Below are positions 53,056-61,530 of a DNA stretch of 64,000 nt, one piece after another. Where the stretch lies: contig DATGJN010000066.1 in the NCBI GenBank assembly GCA_035295165.1, forward strand, positions 39,112-103,111, written 5' to 3'. The notes beneath the pieces are model-generated. The model had not been told where the DNA came from, did not search any database, and saw only the letters and a program-made list of their open reading frames with translations. This stretch comes from a bacterium (lineage in GTDB: Bacteria > Sysuimicrobiota > Sysuimicrobiia > Sysuimicrobiales > Segetimicrobiaceae). Within the stretch, counting starts at the first letter, position 1. Each line of letters opens with the position of its first letter. The position numbers and the translations under genes were made by a program.

Positions 53056-53451
53056 CTACGCGACCGCGCGCCGCACCAGCGCCGCGATCCCCGCGATGTT
53101 CCCGATCAAGTCGTCGGGCACGCTGTGCCGTTCTTTCAGGTAGGCGGGCGTATTGTACGAGATCCAGACGTGCCGCTCGGCGTCCTCCCACACGAGCGCC
53201 TTCAACGGGAGGTCGAGCGCAACGCTTGGCGCCGCCACCATGAGCGGCGTCCCGGCCTTCGGGTTTCCGAACAGCAGCAGCTGGGCGGGGCGCATCGTGA
53301 GTCCCGCACGCGCCGCGTCGCCGCTGAAGTCGATACGGGCAAACACGGTGAGCCCGGCGGACCTGACGATCTCGTCGAGCCGGGCGAGCGACTCCTCAAC
53401 CGTGCGCGGGCTCGGCACACTGTCGATGCCGCGCGTTTCCCAAGACGGCAT
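53056..53451 (-). CDS. DUF302 domain protein
   Basis: A 131-residue protein from ATG 53451 (GGGAGG upstream). The DUF302 fold is indicated by TVEESLARLDEIVRSAGLTV, FARIDFSGDAARAGLTMRPA, QLLLFGNPKAGTPLMVAAPS and LDLPLKALVWEDAERHVWIS. It is the standard length, with no signal peptide or extra domain. The function is unknown for the family. It lies between the threonine dehydratase and the old-yellow-enzyme gene on the same strand, likely in one transcript. Confidence 0.9.
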   Translation of the reverse strand: MPSWETRGIDSVPSPRTVEESLARLDEIVRSAGLTVFARIDFSGDAARAGLTMRPAQLLLFGNPKAGTPLMVAAPSVALDLPLKALVWEDAERHVWISYNTPAYLKERHSVPDDLIGNIAGIAALVRRAVA

Positions 53452-53507
53452 GGCGCGATCCTCCCTGTCGTGATGCGGTTCGCGGCGCGCGCCCCGCGCC
53501 GCGCCGG

Positions 53508-54626
53508 CTACGGCCGTGCGCGGACGTACTGCGGCGGCCAGACGGCGCCCTCGGGATGACCGAGCGATGCCGCCGCGTGCAATGCGAAGTAGGGATTTCG
53601 GAGCAGCTCCCGCGCCATCGCCACCAAGTCCGCCTGGCCTTCGGCCAGGATCGTTTCCGCCTGTTCCGCGGTCGTGATCAGACCGACCGCCATCGTGGCG
53701 ACCCCGGCCTCGCGCCGGACGCGCTCGGCGAACGGCACCTGGTAGCCGGGTCGCAGCGGGATCTGCTGCGCCGGGGACATCCCGCCGCCGGACGCGTCGA
53801 TCACGTCCACGCCACGTGCCGCGAGGGTCGCAGCCAGACGGACGCTCTGGTCCAAGTCCCACCCGCCGTCGACCCAGTCGGTGGACGAGATCCGCACGAA
53901 CAGCGGCCGGTCTTCCGGCCACACGCCGCGCACGGCGTCCACGACCTCGAGCAGCGCCCGCGTCCGGTTCTCGAAGCTGCCGCCGTACCGGTCGGTGCGG
54001 CGGTTGGCCAGCGGCGAAAGGAACTCGTGCAGCAGGTAGCCGTGCGCGGCGTGCAGCTCGATCACCTGAAACCCCGCCCGCTTCGACCGCTCGGCGGCGT
54101 CCGCGAACGCCCGAACGACGCCGGCGATGTCGCGCTCGCTCATCTCCCGGGGCGTCCGGTAGGTGTCGCTGAACGGGACCGCGCTGGGCCCGACCGGCGT
54201 CCACCCGCCCCGCGCGTCGGTGAGGGCGCCGCCGCCCTCCCACGGGCGCGCGGTGCTCGCCTTGCGGCCGGCGTGCGCGAGTTGGATGCCGACCGCGGCC
54301 CCCTGCGATGTGACGAACGCCGCGATCGGCGCCAGCGCCTCCGCATGGGCGTCGGACCAGATGCCGAGATCCTCGGGAGCGATCCGGCCCTCAGGGGTGA
54401 CGGCCGATGCCTCGGTAAACACCAGCCCGGCGCCGCCGACGGCGCGCGTGCCGAGATGCACGAGGTGCCACGGCGTCGCGATCCCGTCGCGGCGCTCGCA
54501 CGAGTACTGGCACATCGGCGAGACGACGATCCGGTTCCGGAGCGTCACGCCCCGGATGCGCAGGGGGCGATACAGAAACGGTGCGGTGGTGGACGGGGCG
54601 GGACGGGACAGAGATTCCTTGGCCAA
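53508..54626 (-). CDS. NADH:flavin oxidoreductase, old yellow enzyme family (YqjM/NamA-like)
   Basis: A 372-residue FMN enzyme read from a TTG at 54626 with GGAGG seven bases upstream. Thermophilic-like OYE hallmarks: Cys39 in VVSPMCQYSC (redox-tuning Cys of YqjM), HLVHLGTRAVGGAGLVF, QLAHAGRKAST, the active-site pair in HAAHGYLLHEFLSPLANRRT, DRYGGSFENR, and VAMARELLRNPYFALHAA at the C-terminus. It reduces activated C=C bonds of enals, enones or nitro-alkenes with NAD(P)H. It continues the same-strand run from the M20 paralog, so it may detoxify or reduce a product of that run. Confidence 0.94.
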   Translation of the reverse strand: MAKESLSRPAPSTTAPFLYRPLRIRGVTLRNRIVVSPMCQYSCERRDGIATPWHLVHLGTRAVGGAGLVFTEASAVTPEGRIAPEDLGIWSDAHAEALAPIAAFVTSQGAAVGIQLAHAGRKASTARPWEGGGALTDARGGWTPVGPSAVPFSDTYRTPREMSERDIAGVVRAFADAAERSKRAGFQVIELHAAHGYLLHEFLSPLANRRTDRYGGSFENRTRALLEVVDAVRGVWPEDRPLFVRISSTDWVDGGWDLDQSVRLAATLAARGVDVIDASGGGMSPAQQIPLRPGYQVPFAERVRREAGVATMAVGLITTAEQAETILAEGQADLVAMARELLRNPYFALHAAASLGHPEGAVWPPQYVRARP

Positions 54627-54718
54627 CGGGATGCCTCCGGGTGCGTGTCAGATGCCGTGCGTCGCTCTACCTGGTGGAACGCCGGGGCAGCGCCTGACGA
54701 TCCCCGCGCCGGCCACGA

Positions 54719-55900
54719 TCATCCGCGCTGGCTCACCCGGAACGCCGTCCACAGCTCCTCCACCGCGCCCGGCCTGTACATCACGTCCAGGGCCGTCATC
54801 GCGAGGCCTTTGGCGGCGTTCAGCATCGCGGCGTACCCCCGCTCGGAGGTCGAGGCGTCGCGGAACTCCGGCGTGTGGCCGGCCGCGTCGTCGGTGATCG
54901 AGAGGTACGGGTGGATCGTCGGCGCGACCAGGCTGACGTTGCCGATGTCGGATGATCCGACGCCGCCCTGGGCGGGCGGCTGGTCGCCGTGGACGCCGAG
55001 GCGCTCCATGTTCTCGCCGAAGAATCCTGCGAGCACCGGGCTGTTGTTGCGCTCGGCGTACACGAGCCCCTGCTCAAACTCCACCCGCGCGCCGGTCGCC
55101 GCGGCGGCGCCCTCCGCGCAGCGCTTGACCTGCGCCATCACCTCCACGAGCGCCGGGCGGGTGTTTGCGCGCACCAGAAACTCGCCCTGGGCCAGCGCCG
55201 GCACGACGTTCGGGGCGTCGCCGCCCTTCGTGATGATCCCGTGGATGCGAACGTCGCTCGTGACGTGCTGGCGGAGCGAGTCGATGGCGTGGTAAGTCAG
55301 CAGCAGCGCGTTCAGCGCGTTGATGCCCTTCTCGGGCGCCGCGGCGGCGTGCGAGGCTTTCCCGTGGAACGTCACCGTCAGCCCCTGCGCCGCGAGCGCG
55401 CCGCGGACCCACCAGTTGTTCCGCGACGGGTGGAACATCATCGCCGCGTCCACGCCCTCGAACACGCCCTGGTCGACCATGGGGATCTTGCCGCCCATCG
55501 TCTCCTCGGCGGGCGTGCCGAGCACCGTGAGTGTGCCGGGCAGTTTCGGAATCGCGCGGTGCAGCGCCACCCCCGCGCCGACGCTCGCCATGCAGATCAG
55601 GTTGTGGCCGCACGCGTGGCCGACGCCGGCGAGCGCGTCGTATTCGGCGATCAGCGCGACGTGGGGTCGCGCCTGCGCCCCTTTCACCTGGGCGCGGAAC
55701 GCCGTCTCCATGCCCGCGACCGACTGCGTCACCGCAAAGCCGTGCTCGCGGAGGAGCCCGGTGAGCCACTCCGCCGCCTGGTGCTCCTGCAACCCGAGTT
55801 CGGGTGTTGCGTGAATCCGCCGGCTCAGCGAGACGAACGTCTCGCGCATCGCATCGACTTCGGCGCACACCTTGGTCTTCAACGCGTTCAGGTCGTCCAT
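54719..55900 (-). CDS. M20 family metallopeptidase/amidohydrolase, paralog of 28496-29686
   Basis: A 393-residue enzyme from ATG 55900, where the paralog also starts (MDDLNALK); an in-frame GTG at 55909 is the alternative. Metal motifs: LIAEYDALAGVGHACGHNLI, GTPAEETMGGKIPMVDQGVF, and FHPSRNNWW. The lid starts at TFHGKASHAAAAPEKGINAL, and the closing NVSLVAPTIHPYLSI with AGHTPEF is near-identical to the other copy. It belongs to the AbgA/AmhX-like aminoacyl-amide hydrolases. It is the upstream end of a same-strand run that continues with the OYE, DUF302 and threonine dehydratase genes. Confidence 0.92.
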   Translation of the reverse strand: MDDLNALKTKVCAEVDAMRETFVSLSRRIHATPELGLQEHQAAEWLTGLLREHGFAVTQSVAGMETAFRAQVKGAQARPHVALIAEYDALAGVGHACGHNLICMASVGAGVALHRAIPKLPGTLTVLGTPAEETMGGKIPMVDQGVFEGVDAAMMFHPSRNNWWVRGALAAQGLTVTFHGKASHAAAAPEKGINALNALLLTYHAIDSLRQHVTSDVRIHGIITKGGDAPNVVPALAQGEFLVRANTRPALVEVMAQVKRCAEGAAAATGARVEFEQGLVYAERNNSPVLAGFFGENMERLGVHGDQPPAQGGVGSSDIGNVSLVAPTIHPYLSITDDAAGHTPEFRDASTSERGYAAMLNAAKGLAMTALDVMYRPGAVEELWTAFRVSQRG

Positions 55901-55982
55901 CCCGGGCACCTCGGCGGAAGGGTGAGTCGTCCGCCGTAGCCTTCTCCGGCGCGCGGGCCGGGCCCTGTGCGACCGCCGCGGG

Positions 55983-56729
55983 CTACATATGACGCCCGCC
56001 GGTCACCTCGATGACGACCCCCGTGACGAAACTTGCGAGGTCGCTCGCCAGGAACAGTGCGACGTTCGCGACCTCCTCCGGCCGCCCGATGCGGCCGAGC
56101 GGGGTCTCCTGGGCGCGCTTCGCGAGCACCTCTTCCCCGAGCACACGCGTCATCGCGGTGTCGATGATGCCCGGCTGAATCGCGTTGGCGCGCACGCCAT
56201 AGCGCGCATACTCGCGCGCCGTCACCTTCGTGAGCGCGACGATCCCCGCCTTGGCGGACGCGTAGTTCGCCTGGCCGAAGTTGCCGAACTTGGCGGAGAT
56301 CGAGGACAGGTTCACGATCGCGCCGCGCCCCGCCTTGCGCATCCGCGCGCCGACCGCCCGGGTACACAGGAACGTCCCTTTCAGGTGCACGTCCAACACC
56401 AGGTCCCAGTCGGGCTCCGCCATCTTCGCGATCGTCGAGTCGCGCGTGAGGCCGGCGTTGTTTACGAGGACGTCGATCCGGCCGAACGCCGCCTCCGCGT
56501 CCGCCACGCCGGACTCGACCTGCGCCGCGTCGGACACGTCGACCCGCGCGCTGCCCGCGCGGCGCCCGAGCGCGCGCACCGCGTCCGCGGTCTCGCGCGC
56601 TCCGGACTCGTTCAGGTCGAACACAAAGACGTCGCTGCCCTCCGCCGCGAATCGCAGGGCCACGGCCCGGCCGATCCCCGACGCCGCGCCTGTGATCAAC
56701 GAGACCCGGTCGTGCAACAGCGGATCCAC
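55983..56729 (-). CDS. SDR family NAD(P)-dependent oxidoreductase (FabG-like)
   Basis: A 248-residue classical SDR from GTG 56729 with GGGAGGGG upstream. Cofactor loop TGAASGIGRAVAL (residues 13-25), NNAG at 90-93, and catalytic Ser143-Tyr156-Lys160 in LSSISAKFGNFGQANYASAK. PG-x-I-x-T after it reads IQPGIIDTAMT, and the C-terminus ends VIEVTGGRHM. An Asp after strand 2 (FVFDLNESG) favours NAD(H). FabG-like 3-oxoacyl reductases and 3-hydroxyacyl dehydrogenases have this plan. It is one base behind the MaoC gene, so the pair could hydrate an enoyl thioester and oxidise the product. Confidence 0.93.
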   Translation of the reverse strand: MDPLLHDRVSLITGAASGIGRAVALRFAAEGSDVFVFDLNESGARETADAVRALGRRAGSARVDVSDAAQVESGVADAEAAFGRIDVLVNNAGLTRDSTIAKMAEPDWDLVLDVHLKGTFLCTRAVGARMRKAGRGAIVNLSSISAKFGNFGQANYASAKAGIVALTKVTAREYARYGVRANAIQPGIIDTAMTRVLGEEVLAKRAQETPLGRIGRPEEVANVALFLASDLASFVTGVVIEVTGGRHM

Positions 56730-56730
56730 G

Positions 56731-57186
56731 TCACCCCTCCCTCTTGGGCGACCGCACCTTGATGAGCAGGGGCGCGGTCCCCTCCTGCACGATGTCGCCG
56801 CGCTGGTTCACGAGTTGGATCCGGCGCTCCAGCAGCCCCCGGTCCCCCTTCGACGTCAGCCGTTTCCCCGCGATCCGCATCCGGACGTGAACGGTGTCGC
56901 CGATGAAAACCGGCGCCTTAAACGACCACTCCAGCCCAGGCACCGCGATCGTCGTCTCGGTAAACAGACCGAGTCGAACCGCCAGTCCCATCGCGATCGC
57001 GATGCAGAGGTTGCCGTGGGCAATTCGCTGCCCGAACGGTGTTGCCTTGGCGAACTCCGCGTCGGTGTGGATCGGGTTCCAGTCGCTCGAGAGCGCGGCG
57101 AACGCGACCACGTCCGCCTCCGTGATCGTCCTGCCGGGACTCTCGAACACCTGTCCGATCTCGACGTCCTCGTAGTACAAGCTCAC
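56731..57186 (-). CDS. MaoC family (R)-specific enoyl hydratase-like protein
   Basis: A 151-residue hot-dog protein from GTG 57186 with GGAGGGG upstream. The hydratase-2 motif is visible: ITEADVVAFAALSSDWNPIH with catalytic Asp and His (D-x-N-P-I-H), followed by AKATPFGQRIAHGNL. The second half has VFIGDTVHVRMRIAGKR. MaoC/PhaJ proteins add water to trans-2-enoyl-CoA giving the (R)-3-hydroxy form. It precedes the SDR by one base. A second MaoC-like gene lies at 59777-60280. Confidence 0.92.
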   Translation of the reverse strand: MSLYYEDVEIGQVFESPGRTITEADVVAFAALSSDWNPIHTDAEFAKATPFGQRIAHGNLCIAIAMGLAVRLGLFTETTIAVPGLEWSFKAPVFIGDTVHVRMRIAGKRLTSKGDRGLLERRIQLVNQRGDIVQEGTAPLLIKVRSPKREG

Positions 57187-57580
57187 GTTTCCCCTCCAAC
57201 GGAGCGGTCTTCCGTACGCCCGTCCGCGCCTGGGTTCTGGCGAGGGGCAAACGGCTCCTCTGCCATCGCGCGGCGTTTGTCACGGATCGCCTGCGAGCCC
57301 TTGTGCGGGTCCTCGAAATACGATACGCTTTGAATTTGGTGGGGGTCGGCTCTCCGCCGCCCGAACGCGTCAGAGCTCACCGCCGCGCAACGCGCCCAAG
57401 GGCTCCGGATGGATTCGCGGCGCCTGCGCTGTCCGACGAAACGCTTCGGGGCCCGAGAGACGGCCGGAACGGGCGTGACGATCTCCGAAGGACGCGGCCC
57501 CGGCCGGGCTCCAACGGGACGCAGCCGTGCCCCCGACGTCACGGCGCCGACCAGACGCACGCACGACGGAGGCACCGCTC
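57187..57580. other. Divergent intergenic region of the CoA-pathway block
   Basis: About 395 bases between the MaoC gene (minus) and the FabH-like gene (plus), so it should carry both promoters. An A/T-richer patch at about 57315-57345 is the most likely place. A minus-strand frame ends on the MaoC start (GTGA at 57183-57186) but lacks a good start and any family resemblance. Confidence 0.5.
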
Positions 57581-58576
57581 ATGGAGACCGGATCCACCAT
57601 CGTGGGGTTGGGACGGTACGTTCCCGAGCACGTCCTGACCAACGATGTCCTCGCCGTCACGGTGAACACGACCAACGAGTGGATCCGCAGTCACACGGGC
57701 ATCGAGGAACGCCGGATCGCTGAGGCGGGAGAGGCCACCTCGGACCTCGCCCTCGGCGCGGCAAAGGAAGCTCTCGAAGCCGCCGGTGTCGGCCCCAGCG
57801 ATCTCGATCTGATCATCGTCGGCACGGCCACTCCCGACATGTCGTTCCCAAACGTGTCGTGCCTGCTTCAGGAACGGCTCGGGACGCGCACCGTGGGGTG
57901 CCTCGACGTCTCCTCCGCCTGCTCGAGTTTCGTCTACGCCCTCAGCGTCGCGCACGGCGCGATCGTGTCCGGCCAGGCGCAGACGGTCCTCGTGGTCGGG
58001 GCCGACACGCTCTCCCGCATCACGAACTGGCGTGATCGTTCGACGTGCGTGCTCTTCGGCGACGCCTCGGGTGCCGCCGTGCTGCGCCCGGCCAAACAGG
58101 GGAGCGGGTTTCTGTCGTTCGCGCTCGGCGGGTGCGGCGAGGGACGGCATCATCTCAACCTCAAGGCCGGCGGCAGCCGGCTCCCCGCGTCGCACGAGAC
58201 GGTCGAACGCGGTGATCACTATCTGTCGATGAACGGACCCGAGGTCTACAAATTCGCGGTGCAGACGATGCCCAAGGCGGCGGCGGAGGCCCTGCGCCGC
58301 GCGCATCTCGCCGCGGAAGACCTCGCCTTCGTCATTCCTCACCAAGCCAATCTCAGGATCATCCATTCCGTCGCGGTCCGACTGGGCGTCTCGATGGACA
58401 AGTTCTTCGTCAACGTGCAGCGGTATGGGAACACGTCGGCGGCGTCGATTCCGGTCGCGCTCTACGAGGCCGTCCAGGCGGGACGCGTGCGCGTCGGCGA
58501 CCTCGGGGTGATGGTGGCGTTCGGCGCCGGCTACACGTGGGGCGCGTGCACGATCCGCTGGGGCGGAGCGGCCTGA
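57581..58576 (+). CDS. fabH: Beta-ketoacyl-ACP synthase III-like enzyme
   Basis: A 331-residue KAS III from ATG 57581 with GGAGG nine bases upstream. The thiolase-fold triad is Cys114 in DVSSACSSFVYAL, His254 in IPHQANLRII and Asn284 in YGNTSAASIP, with the FabH spacing. GWHTGI-like substrate loop reads IRSHTGIEERRIAE, and the chain closes with FGAGYTWGACTIRW. FabH starts fatty acid synthesis by joining acetyl-CoA to malonyl-ACP. Here it is outside any fab cluster, among CoA catabolic genes, so it may be a dedicated copy making or splitting a special beta-keto thioester. It is convergent with the CaiB-type gene, five bases apart. Confidence 0.92.
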   Translation: METGSTIVGLGRYVPEHVLTNDVLAVTVNTTNEWIRSHTGIEERRIAEAGEATSDLALGAAKEALEAAGVGPSDLDLIIVGTATPDMSFPNVSCLLQERLGTRTVGCLDVSSACSSFVYALSVAHGAIVSGQAQTVLVVGADTLSRITNWRDRSTCVLFGDASGAAVLRPAKQGSGFLSFALGGCGEGRHHLNLKAGGSRLPASHETVERGDHYLSMNGPEVYKFAVQTMPKAAAEALRRAHLAAEDLAFVIPHQANLRIIHSVAVRLGVSMDKFFVNVQRYGNTSAASIPVALYEAVQAGRVRVGDLGVMVAFGAGYTWGACTIRWGGAA

Positions 58577-58581
58577 CGCCG

Positions 58582-59772
58582 CTATCCGATCACCCGGCGC
58601 CCCCGCAGGTCCGCGATCTCCGCAGCCCCGTACCCGCAGTCGGCGAGGATCTCGTCGGTGTGCTGGCCCACGCTCGGGGGCGGGTCGAGCCGCGCCGCCC
58701 GGTCGCCGTCGATTCGAAACGCCTGGTCGACGAGCCGCAGGTCCGGGATCGCCGGGTGGGGCACGGACGGGAACATGCTGAGGGCCGCGACCTGCGGATC
58801 CCGCGTGACCTCGTCGAGCCTGCGGACGCAGCTGCACGGCACCTCCTCGGCCGAGAGCGTCTCCTCCCACTCCCGCGCGGACCGCGTGACGAACTTCGCC
58901 TCCAGGATCTCGTGCAACGCTTCGCGGTGCGCGACGCGGTCCGCATTGGTGCGGAACCGCGGGTCGGTCGGCAACTCCGTCAGATCGAGCACGCGGCACA
59001 ATCGAGCGAAGATCGCATTGTTCCCGGCGGCCAGTTGGAGGTGCCCGTCGCGGGTGGCGAAGCCCTCGTACGGCGCAATCATCGACGCGCTCGACCCGAC
59101 CGGTCCCGGCACCCGGCCCGTGGCGAAGTACCCGATCAAGTGGTAGCCGACCCACGCAACGCCGGTCTCGAGCAGGCTGCTCTCGATCCTCGCACCCCGT
59201 CCGCTTCGCTCCCGGGCGTACAGCGCACCGACCACGGCCAGCCCGCACCACATCCCGGTGCCGATGTCCACGATCGACGGTCCGGTGCGGAGGGGACGCC
59301 GGCCCGGCTCCCCGGTGATGCTCATGATGCCGGAGTAGGCTTGGACGACCGGGTCGTACCCCGGGCGGTCGCGGAGCGGCCCCGTTGAACCGAACCCATT
59401 GATCGAGCAGTACACGACCCGGGGATTCTCGGTGGACACGCGCTCGTAGTCCAGCCCCCGCTTCGCCAGGCTACCGCGCCGGAAACTCTCGACCAGCACG
59501 TCTGCGCGCAGCGCGAGACGGCGGACGATCGCCTGCCCGTCCGGGGCGTCGAGGTCCACGGCGAGGCTGCGCTTGTTGCGGTTGAAGGCCATGAACGACG
59601 TGCTGACGCCGTTCCAGTCGGGCGGTCGCCAGTCCCGCGTGTCGTCGCCGGGCCCGGGGCGCTCGACCTTGACGATGTCGGCGCCCAGGTCGCCCAGGAT
59701 CTGCGTGCAGCACGGCCCGGCGAAGTTCCGTGTGAGATCGAGGACGCGGACCCCGTCCAGGATGCCCGGCAT
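58582..59772 (-). CDS. CaiB/BaiF family III CoA-transferase
   Basis: A 396-residue class III CoA-transferase from ATG 59772. The catalytic Asp169 lies in GPSIVDIGTG, at the same number as in formyl-CoA transferase. The N-terminal VRVLDLTRNFAGPCCTQILG, LGADIVKVERPGPGDDTRDW, FNRNKRSLAVDLDAPDGQAI and SFRRGSLAKRGLDY are standard. It moves CoA between acids without ATP, often activating a substrate for beta-oxidation. The second MaoC gene ends four bases upstream and the acyl-CoA dehydrogenase follows that, giving a transferase-dehydrogenase-hydratase set. Confidence 0.94.
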   Translation of the reverse strand: MPGILDGVRVLDLTRNFAGPCCTQILGDLGADIVKVERPGPGDDTRDWRPPDWNGVSTSFMAFNRNKRSLAVDLDAPDGQAIVRRLALRADVLVESFRRGSLAKRGLDYERVSTENPRVVYCSINGFGSTGPLRDRPGYDPVVQAYSGIMSITGEPGRRPLRTGPSIVDIGTGMWCGLAVVGALYARERSGRGARIESSLLETGVAWVGYHLIGYFATGRVPGPVGSSASMIAPYEGFATRDGHLQLAAGNNAIFARLCRVLDLTELPTDPRFRTNADRVAHREALHEILEAKFVTRSAREWEETLSAEEVPCSCVRRLDEVTRDPQVAALSMFPSVPHPAIPDLRLVDQAFRIDGDRAARLDPPPSVGQHTDEILADCGYGAAEIADLRGRRVIG

Positions 59773-59776
59773 CGCG

Positions 59777-60280
59777 CTACGCCGCGCCCGTCGGGCGGGG
59801 ACGCGCGCGGCGGGGGGACTGCCCGCGCTTGTACACCATGATCGTCCGCTCGTACTCGATCACGACGGTGCCGTCCTGTTTGTAGCCGCGCGTGCGGAAC
59901 CGCACGACGCCGACCGTCGGTCGCGAACGCGACTCGCGCATCTCCAGCACCTCGCTCTCCGCGTACAGCGTGTCCCCGACGAACACCGGCGCGGGCAGCT
60001 GGACCTTGTCCCAGCCGAGGTTCGCGAACGCGTTCTCGCTGATGTCGATCACCGACATCCCCGTGACGAGCGCCAGCGTGAAGCAGCTGTTCACCAGCGG
60101 CCGGCCGAACTCCGTCTGCGCGGCAAACGCGTAGTCGAAGTGCAGGGGGTTCGTGTTGAGTGTCAGGTTCGTGAACCAGATGTTGTCGGCGTCGGTCACC
60201 GTGCGCCCGTACGGGTGCTCGTACACGTCCCCCACGTGGAAGTCCTCGTAGTAGCGGCCCTGTGCGATCGTCCGCGTCAT
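59777..60280 (-). CDS. MaoC family dehydratase
   Basis: A 167-residue hot-dog protein from ATG 60280. Compared with the other MaoC it has VTDADNIWFTNLTLNTNPLH (catalytic Asp and His) followed by DYAFAAQTEFGRPLVNSC, the form found in mesaconyl-CoA/beta-methylmalyl-CoA hydratases (Mcd/MeaC-like). LPAPVFVGDTLYAESEVLEM and FRTRGYKQDGTVVIEYER follow. So it may act on branched C4-C5 enoyl-CoAs. The acyl-CoA dehydrogenase gene ends 41 bases upstream and the CoA-transferase starts four bases downstream. Confidence 0.92.
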   Translation of the reverse strand: MTRTIAQGRYYEDFHVGDVYEHPYGRTVTDADNIWFTNLTLNTNPLHFDYAFAAQTEFGRPLVNSCFTLALVTGMSVIDISENAFANLGWDKVQLPAPVFVGDTLYAESEVLEMRESRSRPTVGVVRFRTRGYKQDGTVVIEYERTIMVYKRGQSPRRARPRPTGAA

Positions 60281-60321
60281 CCCGTTCCTCCCCTCCGCGT
60301 GCCCGCGCGGCGGCGGGCCAA

Positions 60322-61488
60322 TCAGTAGGACCGGGGCAGGCCCAGCACGTGCTGGCCGAGGTAGGCGAGCACGAGGTTGTTGCTGACGGGCGCCACGGCG
60401 TACAAGCGGGTCTCGCGGAACTTCCGCTCGACATCATACTCCGCGGCGAACCCGAACCCGCCGTGCGTGTCGAGGCAGGCGTTCGCCGCCTCCCACGCCG
60501 CGTCCGCGGCGAGCAGCTTCGCCATGTTGGCCTCCGCCCCGCACCGCTTCCCCTGGTCGAACAGCGCCGCCGCGTGGAACCGCATCAGGTTCGCCGCCTC
60601 GAGGTGCGCGTGCGCCAGCGCGAGCGGGAACTGCACGCCCTGGTTCGCCCCGATCGGCTTCCCGAACACGACGCGCTCCGTCGCGTACTTCGTCGCCCGC
60701 TCGATGAACCACCGCCCGTCCCCGATCGACTCCGCCGCGATTAGAATGCGCTCCGCGTTCCAGCCGTCGATGATGTAGCGGAACCCCATCCCCTCCTCAC
60801 CGATCAGGTTTTCGGCCGGCACCTCGAGGTCGGTGAGGAACAGCTCGGTCGTGTGGTGATTCAGCATCGTCCGGATCCGCTTGATCTGGATCGCCCCGCG
60901 CGCCACGGCCTCCTTGAGGTCCACCATGAACACCGACAGCCCGCGCGTCTTGTCCGCGGCCTCGTCGTACGGGGTCGTCCGCGCGAGCAGCAGCATGAGG
61001 TCCGAGTGCTCCGCGCGCGAGATGAACACCTTCTGCCCGTTCACGACGTAGCGGTCGTCCCGCCGCACCGCGGAGGTTTGGATCCGCGTCGTCTCCGAAC
61101 CGGCGCCCGGTTCCGTGACGCCGAACGCCTGCAACCGCAGCGCGCCCGACGCGATCGCCGGCAGCCACCGCTGTTTCTGCGCCTCGCTGCCGTGGCGCAG
61201 CAGCGTCCCCATGATATACATCTGCGCGTGGCAGGCGGCGGCGTTGCCGCCCGAGCGGTTGATCTCCTCGAGGATCAGCGACGCCTCCATGATCCCGAGG
61301 CCGGTGCCGCCGTACGCCTCCGGGATCAGCGCGGCGAGCCAGCCGCCCGCGGACAGCGCCTCGATGAACGCGTCGGGGTAGGCGCTGGTCTCGTCCAGCG
61401 TCCGCCAGTACGCGTCCGGATACTTGGCGCACAGGTCCCGCACGGCCTCGCAGATCAGCCGCTGGTCGTCCGTCAGCTCAATGCTCAT
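60322..61488 (-). CDS. Acyl-CoA dehydrogenase
   Basis: A 388-residue FAD enzyme from ATG 61488. The three ACAD domains are present: helical N-domain to about 120, beta domain with FGVTEPGAGSETTRIQTSAV and VVNGQKVFISRAEHSD, then the C-terminal helical domain. The usual catalytic Glu near the C-terminus (YEGT) is replaced by AVAPVSNN (Pro367 in that place). A Glu at 246 in GWNAERILI sits where isovaleryl-CoA dehydrogenase and LCAD carry their base, so it is probably active with branched or long acyl-CoA. It is followed by the MaoC and CoA-transferase genes. Confidence 0.93.
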   Translation of the reverse strand: MSIELTDDQRLICEAVRDLCAKYPDAYWRTLDETSAYPDAFIEALSAGGWLAALIPEAYGGTGLGIMEASLILEEINRSGGNAAACHAQMYIMGTLLRHGSEAQKQRWLPAIASGALRLQAFGVTEPGAGSETTRIQTSAVRRDDRYVVNGQKVFISRAEHSDLMLLLARTTPYDEAADKTRGLSVFMVDLKEAVARGAIQIKRIRTMLNHHTTELFLTDLEVPAENLIGEEGMGFRYIIDGWNAERILIAAESIGDGRWFIERATKYATERVVFGKPIGANQGVQFPLALAHAHLEAANLMRFHAAALFDQGKRCGAEANMAKLLAADAAWEAANACLDTHGGFGFAAEYDVERKFRETRLYAVAPVSNNLVLAYLGQHVLGLPRSY

Positions 61489-61530
61489 GAGCCCCTCCGG
61501 CGCCGAGTCGTTCTCCGTCCATTTGCGCGG

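Noticed and set aside
57183..57383. Minus-strand frame of about 67 codons whose stop overlaps the MaoC start.
   Set aside because: The overlap is suggestive, but the only upstream start lacks a ribosome binding site and the protein is unlike anything known.
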